From positions 106,421-135,638 of the forward strand of contig DPQQ01000001.1 of assembly GCA_003538975.1 (NCBI GenBank): a stretch of 29,218 bases of DNA, in the 5' to 3' direction. The notes beneath the pieces were generated by a model, which saw only the letters and a list, made by a program, of their open reading frames with translations, was not told the origin of the DNA and did no database searches. This stretch comes from Clostridiales bacterium (GTDB taxonomy: Bacteria; Bacillota; Clostridia; Christensenellales; Borkfalkiaceae). A program made the translations under genes and the position numbers. Below, in pieces: positions 22,297-29,218 of the stretch; positions within the stretch are counted from its first letter, which is position 1, and every line of letters begins with the position of its first letter.

Positions 22297-23493
22297 TTAT
22301 TTATCCACAACTTCCGCTATGAATACTTTGGAAGCGTGCGGTTCGAGAAATGTTTCGAAATGTCCGTTTACCGCCTTGAACGTTTCGCCCGTAATAACGT
22401 CTCTTAATAAAAGCGTCTTTCCGGTCGTTTCGGGAAGTCCCACCATCTGAAGATTAAACGAAGAACACCACCTCTCCGTTTTACCGTCGGTGAAGTTGAA
22501 TGCGCCTATAGCAATTTTTCCGTCGTCAAGATACTTGGCTATAACCGGCGTAGACGTATTGTAATTCGAGTAAAATTCGGCATTATCTACCGAAAGTTTA
22601 TAATTCTTTTCGTACTTATCGCCGCTAGGATTTACGCAGAAAGGCTGGCAATACTTTTTATCCTGATTTATTCTGATAAGGTCTTTATTTGTAAGGTATT
22701 TTTTAGTCGCTTCGTCCATATTGCGAATGTCGCAGCCGATCATAAGCGGCGAACCCAGCAGACACCATAATGCGAAATGAGTAAAATATTCGTCGTAAGT
22801 ACAACCGTCGTTGATTCCGATAGTACCGCCGCCGTTCATTCCGCAAATAAGCATATCCATATCGTTGAAGCATCCCAGCCCGTTGTATTCGAGAGCCTTA
22901 AGCTGCGACGTGGCGATAAACTTTATCGAAGTCCAGCAATCGGTTATATCCCCCGTAGATCTCCAGCTGTTCGCTCCCGTTTCTTTTATCCACACTTTAG
23001 TGTCGTCCGCGCCCCAGCTGCACGCCGAAAAGAGAATGTCTCTTCCGCAGGTAGCGAGGGCTATCGCCATGTTTTTGTAAGAAACATATCCCGGAACAAC
23101 CGTATGGAAACAGTAGTCGTATTTAAGATAATCCACTCCCCATTCCGCAAACGTAGCCGCGTCGATAAATTCATGATCGAAGCTTCCGGGATAGCCTGCG
23201 CAAGTAAGCGTTCCCGCACAGGAATACATGCCGAATTTAAGTCCCATAGCGTGAATTTTATCGGCGACGTATTTCATTCCGTGCGGAAACTTGACGGGAT
23301 CGGGTACAAGTCTGCCGTTTTTATCGCGTTCTCTGAGCGACCAGCAATCGTCGATAACGACGTATTCGTAACCGGCGTCTTTAAGCCCCGATTTAACCAT
23401 TACTTCGGCAGACTGAAGAACAAGTTCTTCATTAATATTTTCTGTAAAAGTGTTCCAGGTGTTCCAGCCCATTGCGGGTTGATTTTTTATCAT
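22297..23493 (-). CDS. GH27 family alpha-galactosidase
   Basis: Hydrolyses terminal alpha-galactosyl residues (melibiose, raffinose-type sugars, galactomannan side chains) or, in some GH27 enzymes, alpha-N-acetylgalactosaminides. The 398-residue protein shows the GH27 TIM-barrel signatures: PAMGWNTWNTF at the start, YEYVVIDDCWSLRERDKNGR, LKFGMYSCAGTLTCAGYPGS, the nucleophile in WGVDYLKYDYC (D126) and the acid/base in WRSTGDI (D182), then GGGTIGINDG and SPLMIGCDIRNM. The last 80 residues form the usual beta-sandwich. There is no signal peptide, so it acts inside the cell. GGAGG lies just before the ATG. Promoter TTGACT-N16-TAAGAT (23589-23616) and a palindrome in the leader suggest substrate control. 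The zinc-ribbon gene follows after one base. Confidence 0.94.
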   Translation of the reverse strand: MIKNQPAMGWNTWNTFTENINEELVLQSAEVMVKSGLKDAGYEYVVIDDCWSLRERDKNGRLVPDPVKFPHGMKYVADKIHAMGLKFGMYSCAGTLTCAGYPGSFDHEFIDAATFAEWGVDYLKYDYCFHTVVPGYVSYKNMAIALATCGRDILFSACSWGADDTKVWIKETGANSWRSTGDITDCWTSIKFIATSQLKALEYNGLGCFNDMDMLICGMNGGGTIGINDGCTYDEYFTHFALWCLLGSPLMIGCDIRNMDEATKKYLTNKDLIRINQDKKYCQPFCVNPSGDKYEKNYKLSVDNAEFYSNYNTSTPVIAKYLDDGKIAIGAFNFTDGKTERWCSSFNLQMVGLPETTGKTLLLRDVITGETFKAVNGHFETFLEPHASKVFIAEVVDK

Positions 23494-23508
23494 AAAACCT
23501 CCGAATTC

Positions 23509-23547
23509 AAGATAACTCTCTGTCTGTTATCTTTGCCGCCGTTATCT
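23509..23547. promoter_or_regulatory. Palindromic operator candidate in the GH27 leader
   Basis: AAGATAAC (23509-23516) and GTTATCTT (23526-23533) are a perfect 8-bp inverted repeat with nine bases between; a further GTTATCT half-site lies at 23541-23547. The element sits between promoter and ribosome binding site, the usual place for a repressor. No regulator gene is next to it except the TetR at 23750, whose own operator (GTTAC/GTAAC) is different. Confidence 0.5.
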
Positions 23548-23588
23548 CTGTTTTTGTTCGGGCAATCTACCCGCGCGGCGTCAAATAT

Positions 23589-23616
23589 ATCTTAACATAA
23601 AATTAAATAAAGTCAA
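23589..23616 (-). promoter_or_regulatory. Promoter of the alpha-galactosidase gene
   Basis: Minus strand TTGACT (23611-23616), 16-base spacer, TAAGAT (23589-23594), about 95 bases upstream of the start. It follows directly after the TetR terminator. Confidence 0.55.
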
Positions 23617-23626
23617 GGGGTTTTTA

Positions 23627-23664
23627 AAAATAAAAAAGCGAAATATTTTTGAATAATTCCGCTT
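23627..23664 (-). terminator. Intrinsic terminator of the TetR gene
   Basis: Stem of nine pairs with one G-T, 23636-23644 with 23656-23664 (AAGCGGAAT / ATTTCGCTT on the minus strand), followed by TTTTATTTTT. It lies about 85 bases after the stop. Confidence 0.7.
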
Positions 23665-23749
23665 AAAAAACAAATTGTATTTTCAATGTTTCGGCTATCA
23701 AAAATCGTTCCGGAACCGTAACTGTTTTTCTGTCGAAAGCAAAAGACCG

Positions 23750-24328
23750 TCACGAACGATTTTCGATTCCGTATTTTATTCCGGTAAAGACGTCGTTTAA
23801 AACGTTTAATATATATGAGTCCGTCCAGTCGAGATCGTTGGTTGCAAGCATCGCCGCAATGCCGTGAACGGTAACCCATGTTTCCGAAAAGAAAAGTTCT
23901 GCGTTCTCTCTCGAAAAATTAAGCTGTTTCTGTAAAATTTTCACAAGCGGTTTTACTTCTTCAATCTCGTTTTCGTCGCTATCGTCCGAAACATCTTCTG
24001 ACGAAGTGTCCGTTAAAAACAACATCTTGAAAAGTTCTTTTTCCTCTTTCGCAAAGCGTATGTACGCCATGCAGTTAGCCTTGTACGAAGAATATCTGCC
24101 GCTCTTTATTTCGGTTTCGATATAGCCGTTATAAATTTCGGTAGCAGACTCCGCTATGGCTTCTTTCACTTCGTCCATACTTTTAAAATAGCTGAATATC
24201 GGTCTCGAAGACGCGCCTAACTTTTCGCCCAAAGATCTGGCGGATACCGCGTCTATGCCCTTTTCTCTCGTGAGCTGAACGGCGGCGGCGACTATTTCTT
24301 CCTTAGTGAACATAAAACTTCTGGGCAT
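23750..24328 (-). CDS. TetR/AcrR family transcriptional regulator
   Basis: A 192-residue protein with an N-terminal TetR domain: FMFTKEEIVAAAVQLTREKG, then helix-turn-helix VSARSLGEKLGASSRPIFSYF at about residues 28-48. The C-terminal part contains FAKEEKELFKMLFL and a WVTVHGIAAML helix, the WHG-type ligand and dimer domain common among Firmicutes regulators. The ATG at 24326-24328 follows GAGAGG by about eight bases; an upstream in-frame extension is rejected because it covers the operator. The promoter has a perfect -10 and GTTAC/GTAAC sites around its start point, which fits autorepression. The gene is divergent from the FAD oxidoreductase gene at 24794, a likely second target. Confidence 0.88.
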   Translation of the reverse strand: MPRSFMFTKEEIVAAAVQLTREKGIDAVSARSLGEKLGASSRPIFSYFKSMDEVKEAIAESATEIYNGYIETEIKSGRYSSYKANCMAYIRFAKEEKELFKMLFLTDTSSEDVSDDSDENEIEEVKPLVKILQKQLNFSRENAELFFSETWVTVHGIAAMLATNDLDWTDSYILNVLNDVFTGIKYGIENRS

Positions 24329-24351
24329 AAAAATACCTCTCTTTTGTAAAA

Positions 24352-24379
24352 GTAACAAACGTAGCGTTACATTTGTAAC
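24352..24379. promoter_or_regulatory. Operator of the TetR gene
   Basis: GTTAC-ATTT-GTAAC (24366-24379) is a perfect short palindrome at the predicted transcription start, and a third half-site GTAAC at 24352-24356 forms a second dyad with GTTAC at 24366-24370. Typical layout for TetR-family autoregulation. A lone GTTAC also occurs at 24787-24791, just before the divergent oxidoreductase start. Confidence 0.6.
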
Positions 24380-24382
24380 TCT

Positions 24383-24411
24383 ATTATAACAAACCAAATA
24401 TTCGCCGTCAA
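24383..24411 (-). promoter_or_regulatory. Sigma-A promoter of the TetR gene
   Basis: Minus strand TTGACG (24406-24411), 17-base spacer, TATAAT (24383-24388). Confidence 0.75.
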
Positions 24412-24743
24412 GCGATTTTTTTAAGATATTATAAGCTATAAATAAAAAATCATAAAGTATTTACAAACGATTTTTAATATAAAAAATTTTTATAAACTTA
24501 TCTTATAAAAATCACGCTTTTTTGAAATCGGCCGAAAACGAACGTTTTTTAGCATAACGGACGTTGTATTTTCGTTCTTTTTCGCTAAAACCGGCTATTT
24601 TTAAGCAAAAATTTCGATTATCCAAAAATTTACGATAAAAAAATACCCCCCTGATTTATCCCGAACGCGGGAACATTTTTATTGCACCGACTTAACGATC
24701 TTTAATCTTAACCGTCTTTTAGCTATCTTTTAATTTATCATTG

Positions 24744-24752
24744 TGGTATAAT
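24744..24752 (+). promoter_or_regulatory. Extended -10 promoter of the FAD oxidoreductase gene
   Basis: TGGTATAAT gives a full -10 (24747-24752) with the TGn extension. No good -35 is seen, which suggests that an activator or the extended -10 alone supports transcription. The leader would be about 35 bases. Confidence 0.55.
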
Positions 24753-24793
24753 TGTATTTGTTTATATTTTCACGGAAAGGAAATAAGTTACAT

Positions 24794-26401
24794 ATGAAAA
24801 ATTCACACAAGGCGGAAAGTTTACCGAATAAAAGCAATACCCGAAAATCAACGCCGGGCGAAACAGCGAAAAAGAAGGTCGTCATAATCGGCGCCGGTAT
24901 ATCGGGACTTGCAGCGGGTATTTATCTGCTGGATAACGGATACGACGTAACCGTATACGAAAAGCACTTTATCCCCGGCGGCGAATGTACGGGCTGGACG
25001 AGAAACGGCACTTTTATCGACGGTTGCGCGCACTGGATTGTCGGCACAAACAAAGAAAGCGAACTGTTCCCGCTATGGAAACACGTCGGAGCGTTCGACG
25101 AGAACACGAAGATCATCGATCCCGAGTATTTTTGCAAATACGATATCGGCGGCGAAGTCGTTACTTTGTACGCAGATCCCGAAAAACTTAAAGCAGAACT
25201 TTTGCGGGTAGCTCCGGAAGATAAAAAACAAATCGAAAAATTTATTAAATGTATTCTAAAATACCGCCACGTAAAAATTCCGGTAGACAAGCCCGTCGAT
25301 TACATGAATATTTTCGAACTTATAGCATACGGCTCGAAAATGCTCCCGATGGTTTTTACCATGCTTAAATATAAAAAGAAGTCTTCGGAAGAATTTGCCG
25401 GAACGTTTAAATCTCCCGTGATAAAAGAACTCGTAAAAAGGCTGCTTGACGGAAACTACAACGTTCACACCCTGTTTTATATTTTTCAGACGCTATCTAA
25501 AAACGACGCCGGCATTGTGGAAGGCGGTTCTAAAAATATGGCTTTAAGAATATGCGACCGCTTTATATCAGGCGGCGGCAAACTTGTTCTTAATTCGCCC
25601 GTGAAAAACGTTATAGTCGAAAACAAAACCGCAAAGGGCGTAGCTCTCTTTGGCGGCGAAAGAGTGTTTGCCGATTACGTTATTTCGAGCGCGGACGCGC
25701 ATCACACGCTTTACGATCTTTTAGAAGGAAACTTTAACGATAAATATTATGAAAGTCGTTTTAACGACAGAAAAACAAATCCGCTTAACTCCTGCGTATT
25801 TTTATCGTACAGATATTCCGGAACACGCCCCGTGGACGAAAAAATAAATTTCGAAATAAACGAATATAAAAATCTCGGACTAACGGTAAATCATATTTCG
25901 ATAAGAAACCACTTCCGCGACGAAACGCTTAACGACGGACATTCCGCAATAACCGTTATGGTCCCGACGAGCGACAAGGTATTCGACAATCTTAAAATGT
26001 TAAATAAGGACGATTACGTCGCCTTCAAAAAAGATATAGGCAAGTTTATCGGGAACGAAATAGTAAAATATTACGACTTAAATCCCGACGATCTTACTCT
26101 TATAGACGTTGCTACGCCCGTCACTTACGAACGCTACGTGAACGCTTACAGAGGTTCTTACATGTCGTTTATAACGACGGCAAAATCTAAAGGACTTATG
26201 CGTAAAGGCGTTATAAAAGGTCTTAAAAATTTCGTTATGTGCGGTCAGTGGATTATGCCGCCGGGCGGTCTGCCGATAGCTCTGTTTTCCGGGAAACACG
26301 CCGCATGCAGAGTTTGCAAAGCAGACAAAAAGAAGTTTATAAACCTTGAAAAAAGCGATAAGCCCGTCGCTAAAATAATCCCTGCAAAAGCCACGGTATA
26401 G
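24794..26401 (+). CDS. Phytoene desaturase-like NAD(P)/FAD-dependent oxidoreductase
   Basis: A 535-residue flavoprotein of the CrtI / carotenoid isomerase / retinol saturase-like group. After a basic, Ser/Thr-rich N-terminal extension of about 27 residues comes the dinucleotide fold KKVVIIGAGISGLAAGIYLL with E56 in VTVYEKH and the PGGECTGW motif. Near the C-terminus NFVMCGQWIMPPGGLPIALF plus SGKHAACRVCK is the FAD-binding end typical of the group. Closest types act on polyenes or other hydrophobic substrates; no carotenoid genes are nearby, so the substrate is unknown. The ATG at 24794 follows AAAGGA by 12 bases, longer than usual. The gene is divergent from a TetR regulator, which may control it. 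Last residues are Lys/Ala-rich and look unstructured. Confidence 0.85.
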   Translation: MKNSHKAESLPNKSNTRKSTPGETAKKKVVIIGAGISGLAAGIYLLDNGYDVTVYEKHFIPGGECTGWTRNGTFIDGCAHWIVGTNKESELFPLWKHVGAFDENTKIIDPEYFCKYDIGGEVVTLYADPEKLKAELLRVAPEDKKQIEKFIKCILKYRHVKIPVDKPVDYMNIFELIAYGSKMLPMVFTMLKYKKKSSEEFAGTFKSPVIKELVKRLLDGNYNVHTLFYIFQTLSKNDAGIVEGGSKNMALRICDRFISGGGKLVLNSPVKNVIVENKTAKGVALFGGERVFADYVISSADAHHTLYDLLEGNFNDKYYESRFNDRKTNPLNSCVFLSYRYSGTRPVDEKINFEINEYKNLGLTVNHISIRNHFRDETLNDGHSAITVMVPTSDKVFDNLKMLNKDDYVAFKKDIGKFIGNEIVKYYDLNPDDLTLIDVATPVTYERYVNAYRGSYMSFITTAKSKGLMRKGVIKGLKNFVMCGQWIMPPGGLPIALFSGKHAACRVCKADKKKFINLEKSDKPVAKIIPAKATV

Positions 26402-26499
26402 GTATAAAATAACGATTTTCAAGTTCGGATTACGGATTAAACCTGACTTCCGGACCACGGCATAATCGGGCAAAACAGGATACAAGCAATAAATAAAGA

Positions 26500-26533
26500 A
26501 AAAGCTCCCGCAAATTTTTTTGCGGGAGCTTTT
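26500..26533. terminator. Bidirectional terminator after the FAD oxidoreductase
   Basis: Stem AAAGCTCCCGCA (26501-26512) / TGCGGGAGCTTT (26521-26532) with loop AATTTTTT, A/T runs on both sides; between convergent genes ending at 26401 and 26571. Confidence 0.9.
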
Positions 26534-26570
26534 TAACTTCTGATTTTTATTTTTTATAAAATCATATTAT

Positions 26571-27980
26571 TTACGAGCGGACTGGTTCTTTCATTCTTCT
26601 TTTATATTCGTTTTTAAGATGTTTATAGTAAAAACCGAAAAAGAACATGAATATAAACGCGATCATCGCGATTATCGTAGACGAAAACGCCGCTATTTTA
26701 AGCGTTCCGAATATATTCATCGCTTCCGCAACCTGCGGGATTTTATTGAGAATTTTCGGTGCGAACGCAAGTATAGTAAATCCTAAACCCATTATAAACT
26801 GTACCGCTCCCGTTATCGCGAATATAAGGTGAACGGGAAGTCCCGGGTAGTCCGAAAAACTCTTGAACGCGAGAAGAACCGCGAAAAGCACCCATATACA
26901 GAGTATCACCGCGCACGCGTAAGCGGAAATCTTAAACGCAAGGGCGACTGCGGGAATAACCGATTCGGGAATTTTTTCGTATATGATTCCTTTTAACGTT
27001 TCGGCTAAATCTTCTTCGGTATTGCCCGAACCGTCCGTTTCTCCCGTTTCTACAGAGCCACTGCCGGTTGTTTCGCCGTCGTACGGCGTTACTTCGCCGA
27101 TACATTCCCAGCTGTAATCATATAAAGCGGTATCTTTTTGTCTGACCTGTGCAGCCGAAGCCGTACCGAACACATTTTTGCTCGTTTTTGCCGGATCATC
27201 CTGATTTCCGTCTTTATTACCGTCCGAAAGAGCGGATTTTAAGAGTTTTGCAAGAACCTTCGAAACGTCTAAAATATTTCCATTTTCGTCCACAAGACCG
27301 TATTTATCAAGATTTTCGTTAAGTTCGGACTTAATCGTTTCCTTATCGACTCCCGCGAGTTTAAGAGCGGCGAATTTAAGCGGATCTGATTCGTAAAGTT
27401 TATCTATTGCGTCGTTTACTTTATTTGCGACGACTTCGGACAAACTGTCCACCGTCGCGCCGTCTTCCGTAAACGCATCGTAAAACTCGTCGGCAGCGGC
27501 GGAAAAATATTCGTCGTCAAGTCCCGCTTTATCCATATATTCCTGTGCGTCTTCGCCCGGGAGAAGATAATCGTTAAGCGAACTTTTTACCTGATTTTTC
27601 GTTTCTGTTTTGGCTACGGACTTTGCAACGCCGCTCACAACCCGATTTAGCGCCGGTTCTATCGCCGTTACCGTTTTATCCACGTTTTTGCCGATAACCG
27701 TTTCTTTAACATACGTTTCGCTGTCTTTTGTGACGATAGCCTCAAGAACGTCCAAAGAAGTGGTTTTTATCTCTATTTTAAGCGGGATACCGTCGCCTGC
27801 GACTTCGTTCATATCGACGTCTTTGAATTCTTCCTGATCGCCGAGCATTTTTTCAAGTGCGGAAGCTGTTATATTCATATCGACCTTAACGCTCACGAGC
27901 GGAAAAACCGCATAAGAAACGATCACCGCCGCGCTTATTAAAAGATAAATAAAATTACAGATTATAATTTTTAATTTCAT
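26571..27980 (-). CDS. Membrane protein with a large extracytoplasmic domain, unknown function
   Basis: A 469-residue protein: one N-terminal membrane segment (about 5-30), a large hydrophilic region (31-340), then three hydrophobic segments (about 343-372, 383-408, 426-452) and a basic tail KHLKNEYKRRMKEPVRS. The topology suggests that the long region lies outside the cell. It is rich in Asp, Glu, Lys and Ala, mostly helical in pattern (EALNR/VVSGVAKSVAK-type stretches), and has a Gly/Ser/Thr/Glu linker at about 300-322 before the second membrane segment. I do not recognise a family. It has a good AAGGAG site five bases before the ATG, its own promoter (28005-28034) and shares the terminator at 26500-26533, so it is a single-gene unit. 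Confidence 0.8.
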   Translation of the reverse strand: MKLKIIICNFIYLLISAAVIVSYAVFPLVSVKVDMNITASALEKMLGDQEEFKDVDMNEVAGDGIPLKIEIKTTSLDVLEAIVTKDSETYVKETVIGKNVDKTVTAIEPALNRVVSGVAKSVAKTETKNQVKSSLNDYLLPGEDAQEYMDKAGLDDEYFSAAADEFYDAFTEDGATVDSLSEVVANKVNDAIDKLYESDPLKFAALKLAGVDKETIKSELNENLDKYGLVDENGNILDVSKVLAKLLKSALSDGNKDGNQDDPAKTSKNVFGTASAAQVRQKDTALYDYSWECIGEVTPYDGETTGSGSVETGETDGSGNTEEDLAETLKGIIYEKIPESVIPAVALAFKISAYACAVILCIWVLFAVLLAFKSFSDYPGLPVHLIFAITGAVQFIMGLGFTILAFAPKILNKIPQVAEAMNIFGTLKIAAFSSTIIAMIAFIFMFFFGFYYKHLKNEYKRRMKEPVRS

Positions 27981-28004
27981 ATATTCTCCTTCTGGATATA
28001 TTTA

Positions 28005-28034
28005 ATTATATTATCGTAGCGACTGTTTTGTCAA
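28005..28034 (-). promoter_or_regulatory. Sigma-A promoter of the four-TM protein gene
   Basis: Minus strand TTGACA (28029-28034), 18-base spacer, TATAAT (28005-28010), about 25 bases upstream of the start codon. Confidence 0.7.
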
Positions 28035-28142
28035 GTATCGGAAAGCATACCTCTATTAACGCACTTTCGTTATTTTTATAGCGTTTTCCGTTCGACAACG
28101 CGCGTTTTTGCACGGACGGTTTCTATTTTTGATCGTATTCGC

Positions 28143-28170
28143 TTTACTTTTTACAAAAAAGTTATATAAT
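28143..28170 (+). promoter_or_regulatory. Promoter of the TrkH/KtrB gene
   Basis: TTTACT (28143-28148), 16-base spacer, TATAAT (28165-28170). The leader of about 72 bases is too short for a c-di-AMP riboswitch. Confidence 0.55.
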
Positions 28171-28248
28171 TTGGGTATACTTGTATCAATATTAAAACTA
28201 CTGAAAACACTTCATTAAATTTTGAAAAGGAACTCATTCGATTTAACC

Positions 28249-29218
28249 ATGGAAAACAAACAAAGAAAGAAGCCTTCGGCATTTATGGTTATTCTTCTCG
28301 GATTTTTCGGACTGATCCTTACGGGCGCGATTATGTTGTCTATGCCGATTTCTTCGAAGTCACGAACGTTTACACCGTTCATCGACTCGCTTTTTACTTC
28401 GGCTTCGGCGGCGTGCGTAACGGGACTTGTATCATTCGATACGGCTACGCACTGGTCGGCTTTCGGGCAGATCGTTATACTTCTGCTTATTCAGATCGGC
28501 GGTATGGGCGTAATCACGATATCCGTAGCTTTCGCGCTGCTCACCGGTCGTAAAATAAGCCTATTCGAAAGAAAAACCATGCAGGAGTCCGTTTCTGCAA
28601 AGAGCGTAGGCGGCATAGTGAAGCTTACCGGCTTTATATTAAAAGGTATATTTTTAATCGAATTTATCGGATTTATTATTTTATCGTTCGTTTTTACAAA
28701 AGATTTCGGAATAAAAGGCTTATGGTACGCGCTTTTCACATCGGTTTCGGCTTTCTGCAACGCCGGATTCGACCTTATGGGCGGATATTCGGGGCAGTTT
28801 TCGTCTCTTACCGCTTTTACCGGAAACGTTACCGTAAATCTTACCGTCTGCCTTCTCATTTTAATCGGCGGACTGGGATTTTTGACCTGGCAGGACGTTA
28901 TAGTAAACAAATTCAGCTTAAAAAAATATTCCGTCCAGTCTAAAATAATACTCGCTTCGTCTTTATTTTTGATATTTTTACCCGCGGTTTATTTCTTCTT
29001 TGCCGAATTTTCGGATCTGGAAATAAAAAGCAGAATTTTAGCTTCGCTTTTCGCCGCGATAACTCCGCGTACCGCAGGATTCAATACGGTGGATTTAAGA
29101 TCGTTTTCGGGCGTAGGTCTTGCGGTTACGATCCTGTTGATGCTGACCGGCGGGGCGCCCGGCTCGACCGCCGGCGGAATGAAAATGACCACCGTCGCGG
29201 TTTTGTTTTCATCGGCGG
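28249..29218 (+). CDS. TrkH/KtrB family potassium uptake membrane subunit (3' end outside window)
   Basis: Ion-conducting subunit of a Ktr/Trk potassium transporter, which normally works with a cytoplasmic KtrA/TrkA nucleotide-binding subunit. The visible 323 codons begin MENKQRKKPSAFMVILLGFF and show the first three pore repeats (M1-P-M2): SLFTSASAACVTGLVSFDT, LFTSVSAFCNAGFDLMGGYS and SLFAAITPRTAGFNTVDLRS, each with the filter glycine after the P-helix. The total family length of about 440-450 implies that roughly 120 residues, including the fourth repeat, lie beyond the edge. The short cytoplasmic N-terminus and the sequence type favour KtrB over E. coli TrkH. The ATG at 28249-28251 lacks a nearby ribosome binding site (AAAAGG is about 19 bases away), so the exact start is less certain. 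Confidence 0.9.
   Translation, partial: MENKQRKKPSAFMVILLGFFGLILTGAIMLSMPISSKSRTFTPFIDSLFTSASAACVTGLVSFDTATHWSAFGQIVILLLIQIGGMGVITISVAFALLTGRKISLFERKTMQESVSAKSVGGIVKLTGFILKGIFLIEFIGFIILSFVFTKDFGIKGLWYALFTSVSAFCNAGFDLMGGYSGQFSSLTAFTGNVTVNLTVCLLILIGGLGFLTWQDVIVNKFSLKKYSVQSKIILASSLFLIFLPAVYFFFAEFSDLEIKSRILASLFAAITPRTAGFNTVDLRSFSGVGLAVTILLMLTGGAPGSTAGGMKMTTVAVLFSSA

Larger units (their letters stand above)
24329..24793. other. Divergent intergenic region between TetR and the FAD oxidoreductase
   Basis: Holds the TetR operator and promoter on the left and the oxidoreductase promoter on the right. Between them, 24412-24720 is AT-rich. It includes an imperfect nested dyad at 24531-24595 (TTTTAGC 24547-24553 with GCTAAAA 24584-24590; GAACG with CGTTC) and a small TCCCG-AACG-CGGGA hairpin near 24659-24672. 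No gene is seen. Confidence 0.5.

Noticed and set aside
24531..24672. Nested dyads and a small hairpin between the TetR gene and the FAD oxidoreductase as a regulatory RNA.
   Set aside because: They lie outside both predicted transcripts, pairing is imperfect and the region is AT-rich; too weak to claim.
28177..28248. Possible c-di-AMP (ydaO-type) riboswitch upstream of the KtrB-like gene.
   Set aside because: The leader after the predicted start is only about 72 bases and lacks the conserved ydaO core; these riboswitches need well over 100 bases.
1..29218. CRISPR array, insertion sequence, prophage or defence island.
   Set aside because: No direct-repeat/spacer pattern, transposase, integrase, phage structural gene or known defence gene is present. 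The only repeated sequence of note is within the two surface-protein genes.

Overview
The window looks like chromosomal DNA from an endospore-forming, low-to-moderate GC Gram-positive bacterium of the Clostridia, probably a gut anaerobe. The evidence is a GerW/YtfJ spore protein next to scpA-scpB, AAAGGAG-type ribosome binding sites, TTGACA-N17-TATAAT promoters, a Gram-positive LexA box in front of a UvrX-type polymerase with a YolD partner, and sugar-use genes (L-rhamnose, alpha-galactoside). Almost every gene lies on the minus strand. The plus strand carries only trmO, an FAD oxidoreductase and a TrkH/KtrB gene cut by the right edge.

Layout. 1-3222 (minus): one operon in the order M50 protease, scpA, scpB, DUF2953-like protein, gerW/ytfJ (partial), with overlapping or closely spaced genes. 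3543-6157 (minus): rhaB-rhaA, driven by a consensus promoter whose -35 lies in the loop of a hairpin that also ends the upstream operon. 6332-8849 (minus): a four-gene operon of a small conserved membrane protein, a TetR regulator, a polytopic membrane protein and a TSUP (TauE/SafE) transporter, with a perfect 10-bp dyad centred on its -10. 9203-9661: a HdeD/DUF308-like membrane protein.

9974-18535 (minus) holds two very large surface proteins that look co-transcribed. The first is a 1571-residue lipoprotein of about 17 carboxypeptidase-regulatory/transthyretin-like repeats with a distinct C-terminal domain. The second is a 1260-residue secreted protein with about ten MBG/Ig-like repeats and no recognised anchor. 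A phased cluster of alternating TTCTCT/AGAGAA half-sites lies directly upstream of their promoter.

18830-19500: AT-rich DNA, tRNA-Ser(GCT) with an encoded CCA and a strong terminator, then an unexplained potential structured RNA. 19585-21169 (minus): yolD-like gene and Y-family polymerase with a LexA box. 21281-21991 (plus): trmO, apparently transcribed as a leaderless mRNA. 22101-23493 (minus): GH27 alpha-galactosidase and a coupled zinc-ribbon protein, with a palindrome in the leader. 23750-26401: TetR regulator divergent from a phytoene-desaturase-like FAD oxidoreductase. 26571-27980 (minus): unknown four-TM protein with a large extracytoplasmic domain. 28249 to the end: KtrB/TrkH potassium transporter subunit.

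I found no CRISPR array, insertion sequence, phage module or integrase. The most distinctive parts are the giant surface-protein pair with its upstream half-site array, several clear but unassigned operators, the leaderless trmO, and the possible small RNA behind tRNA-Ser.
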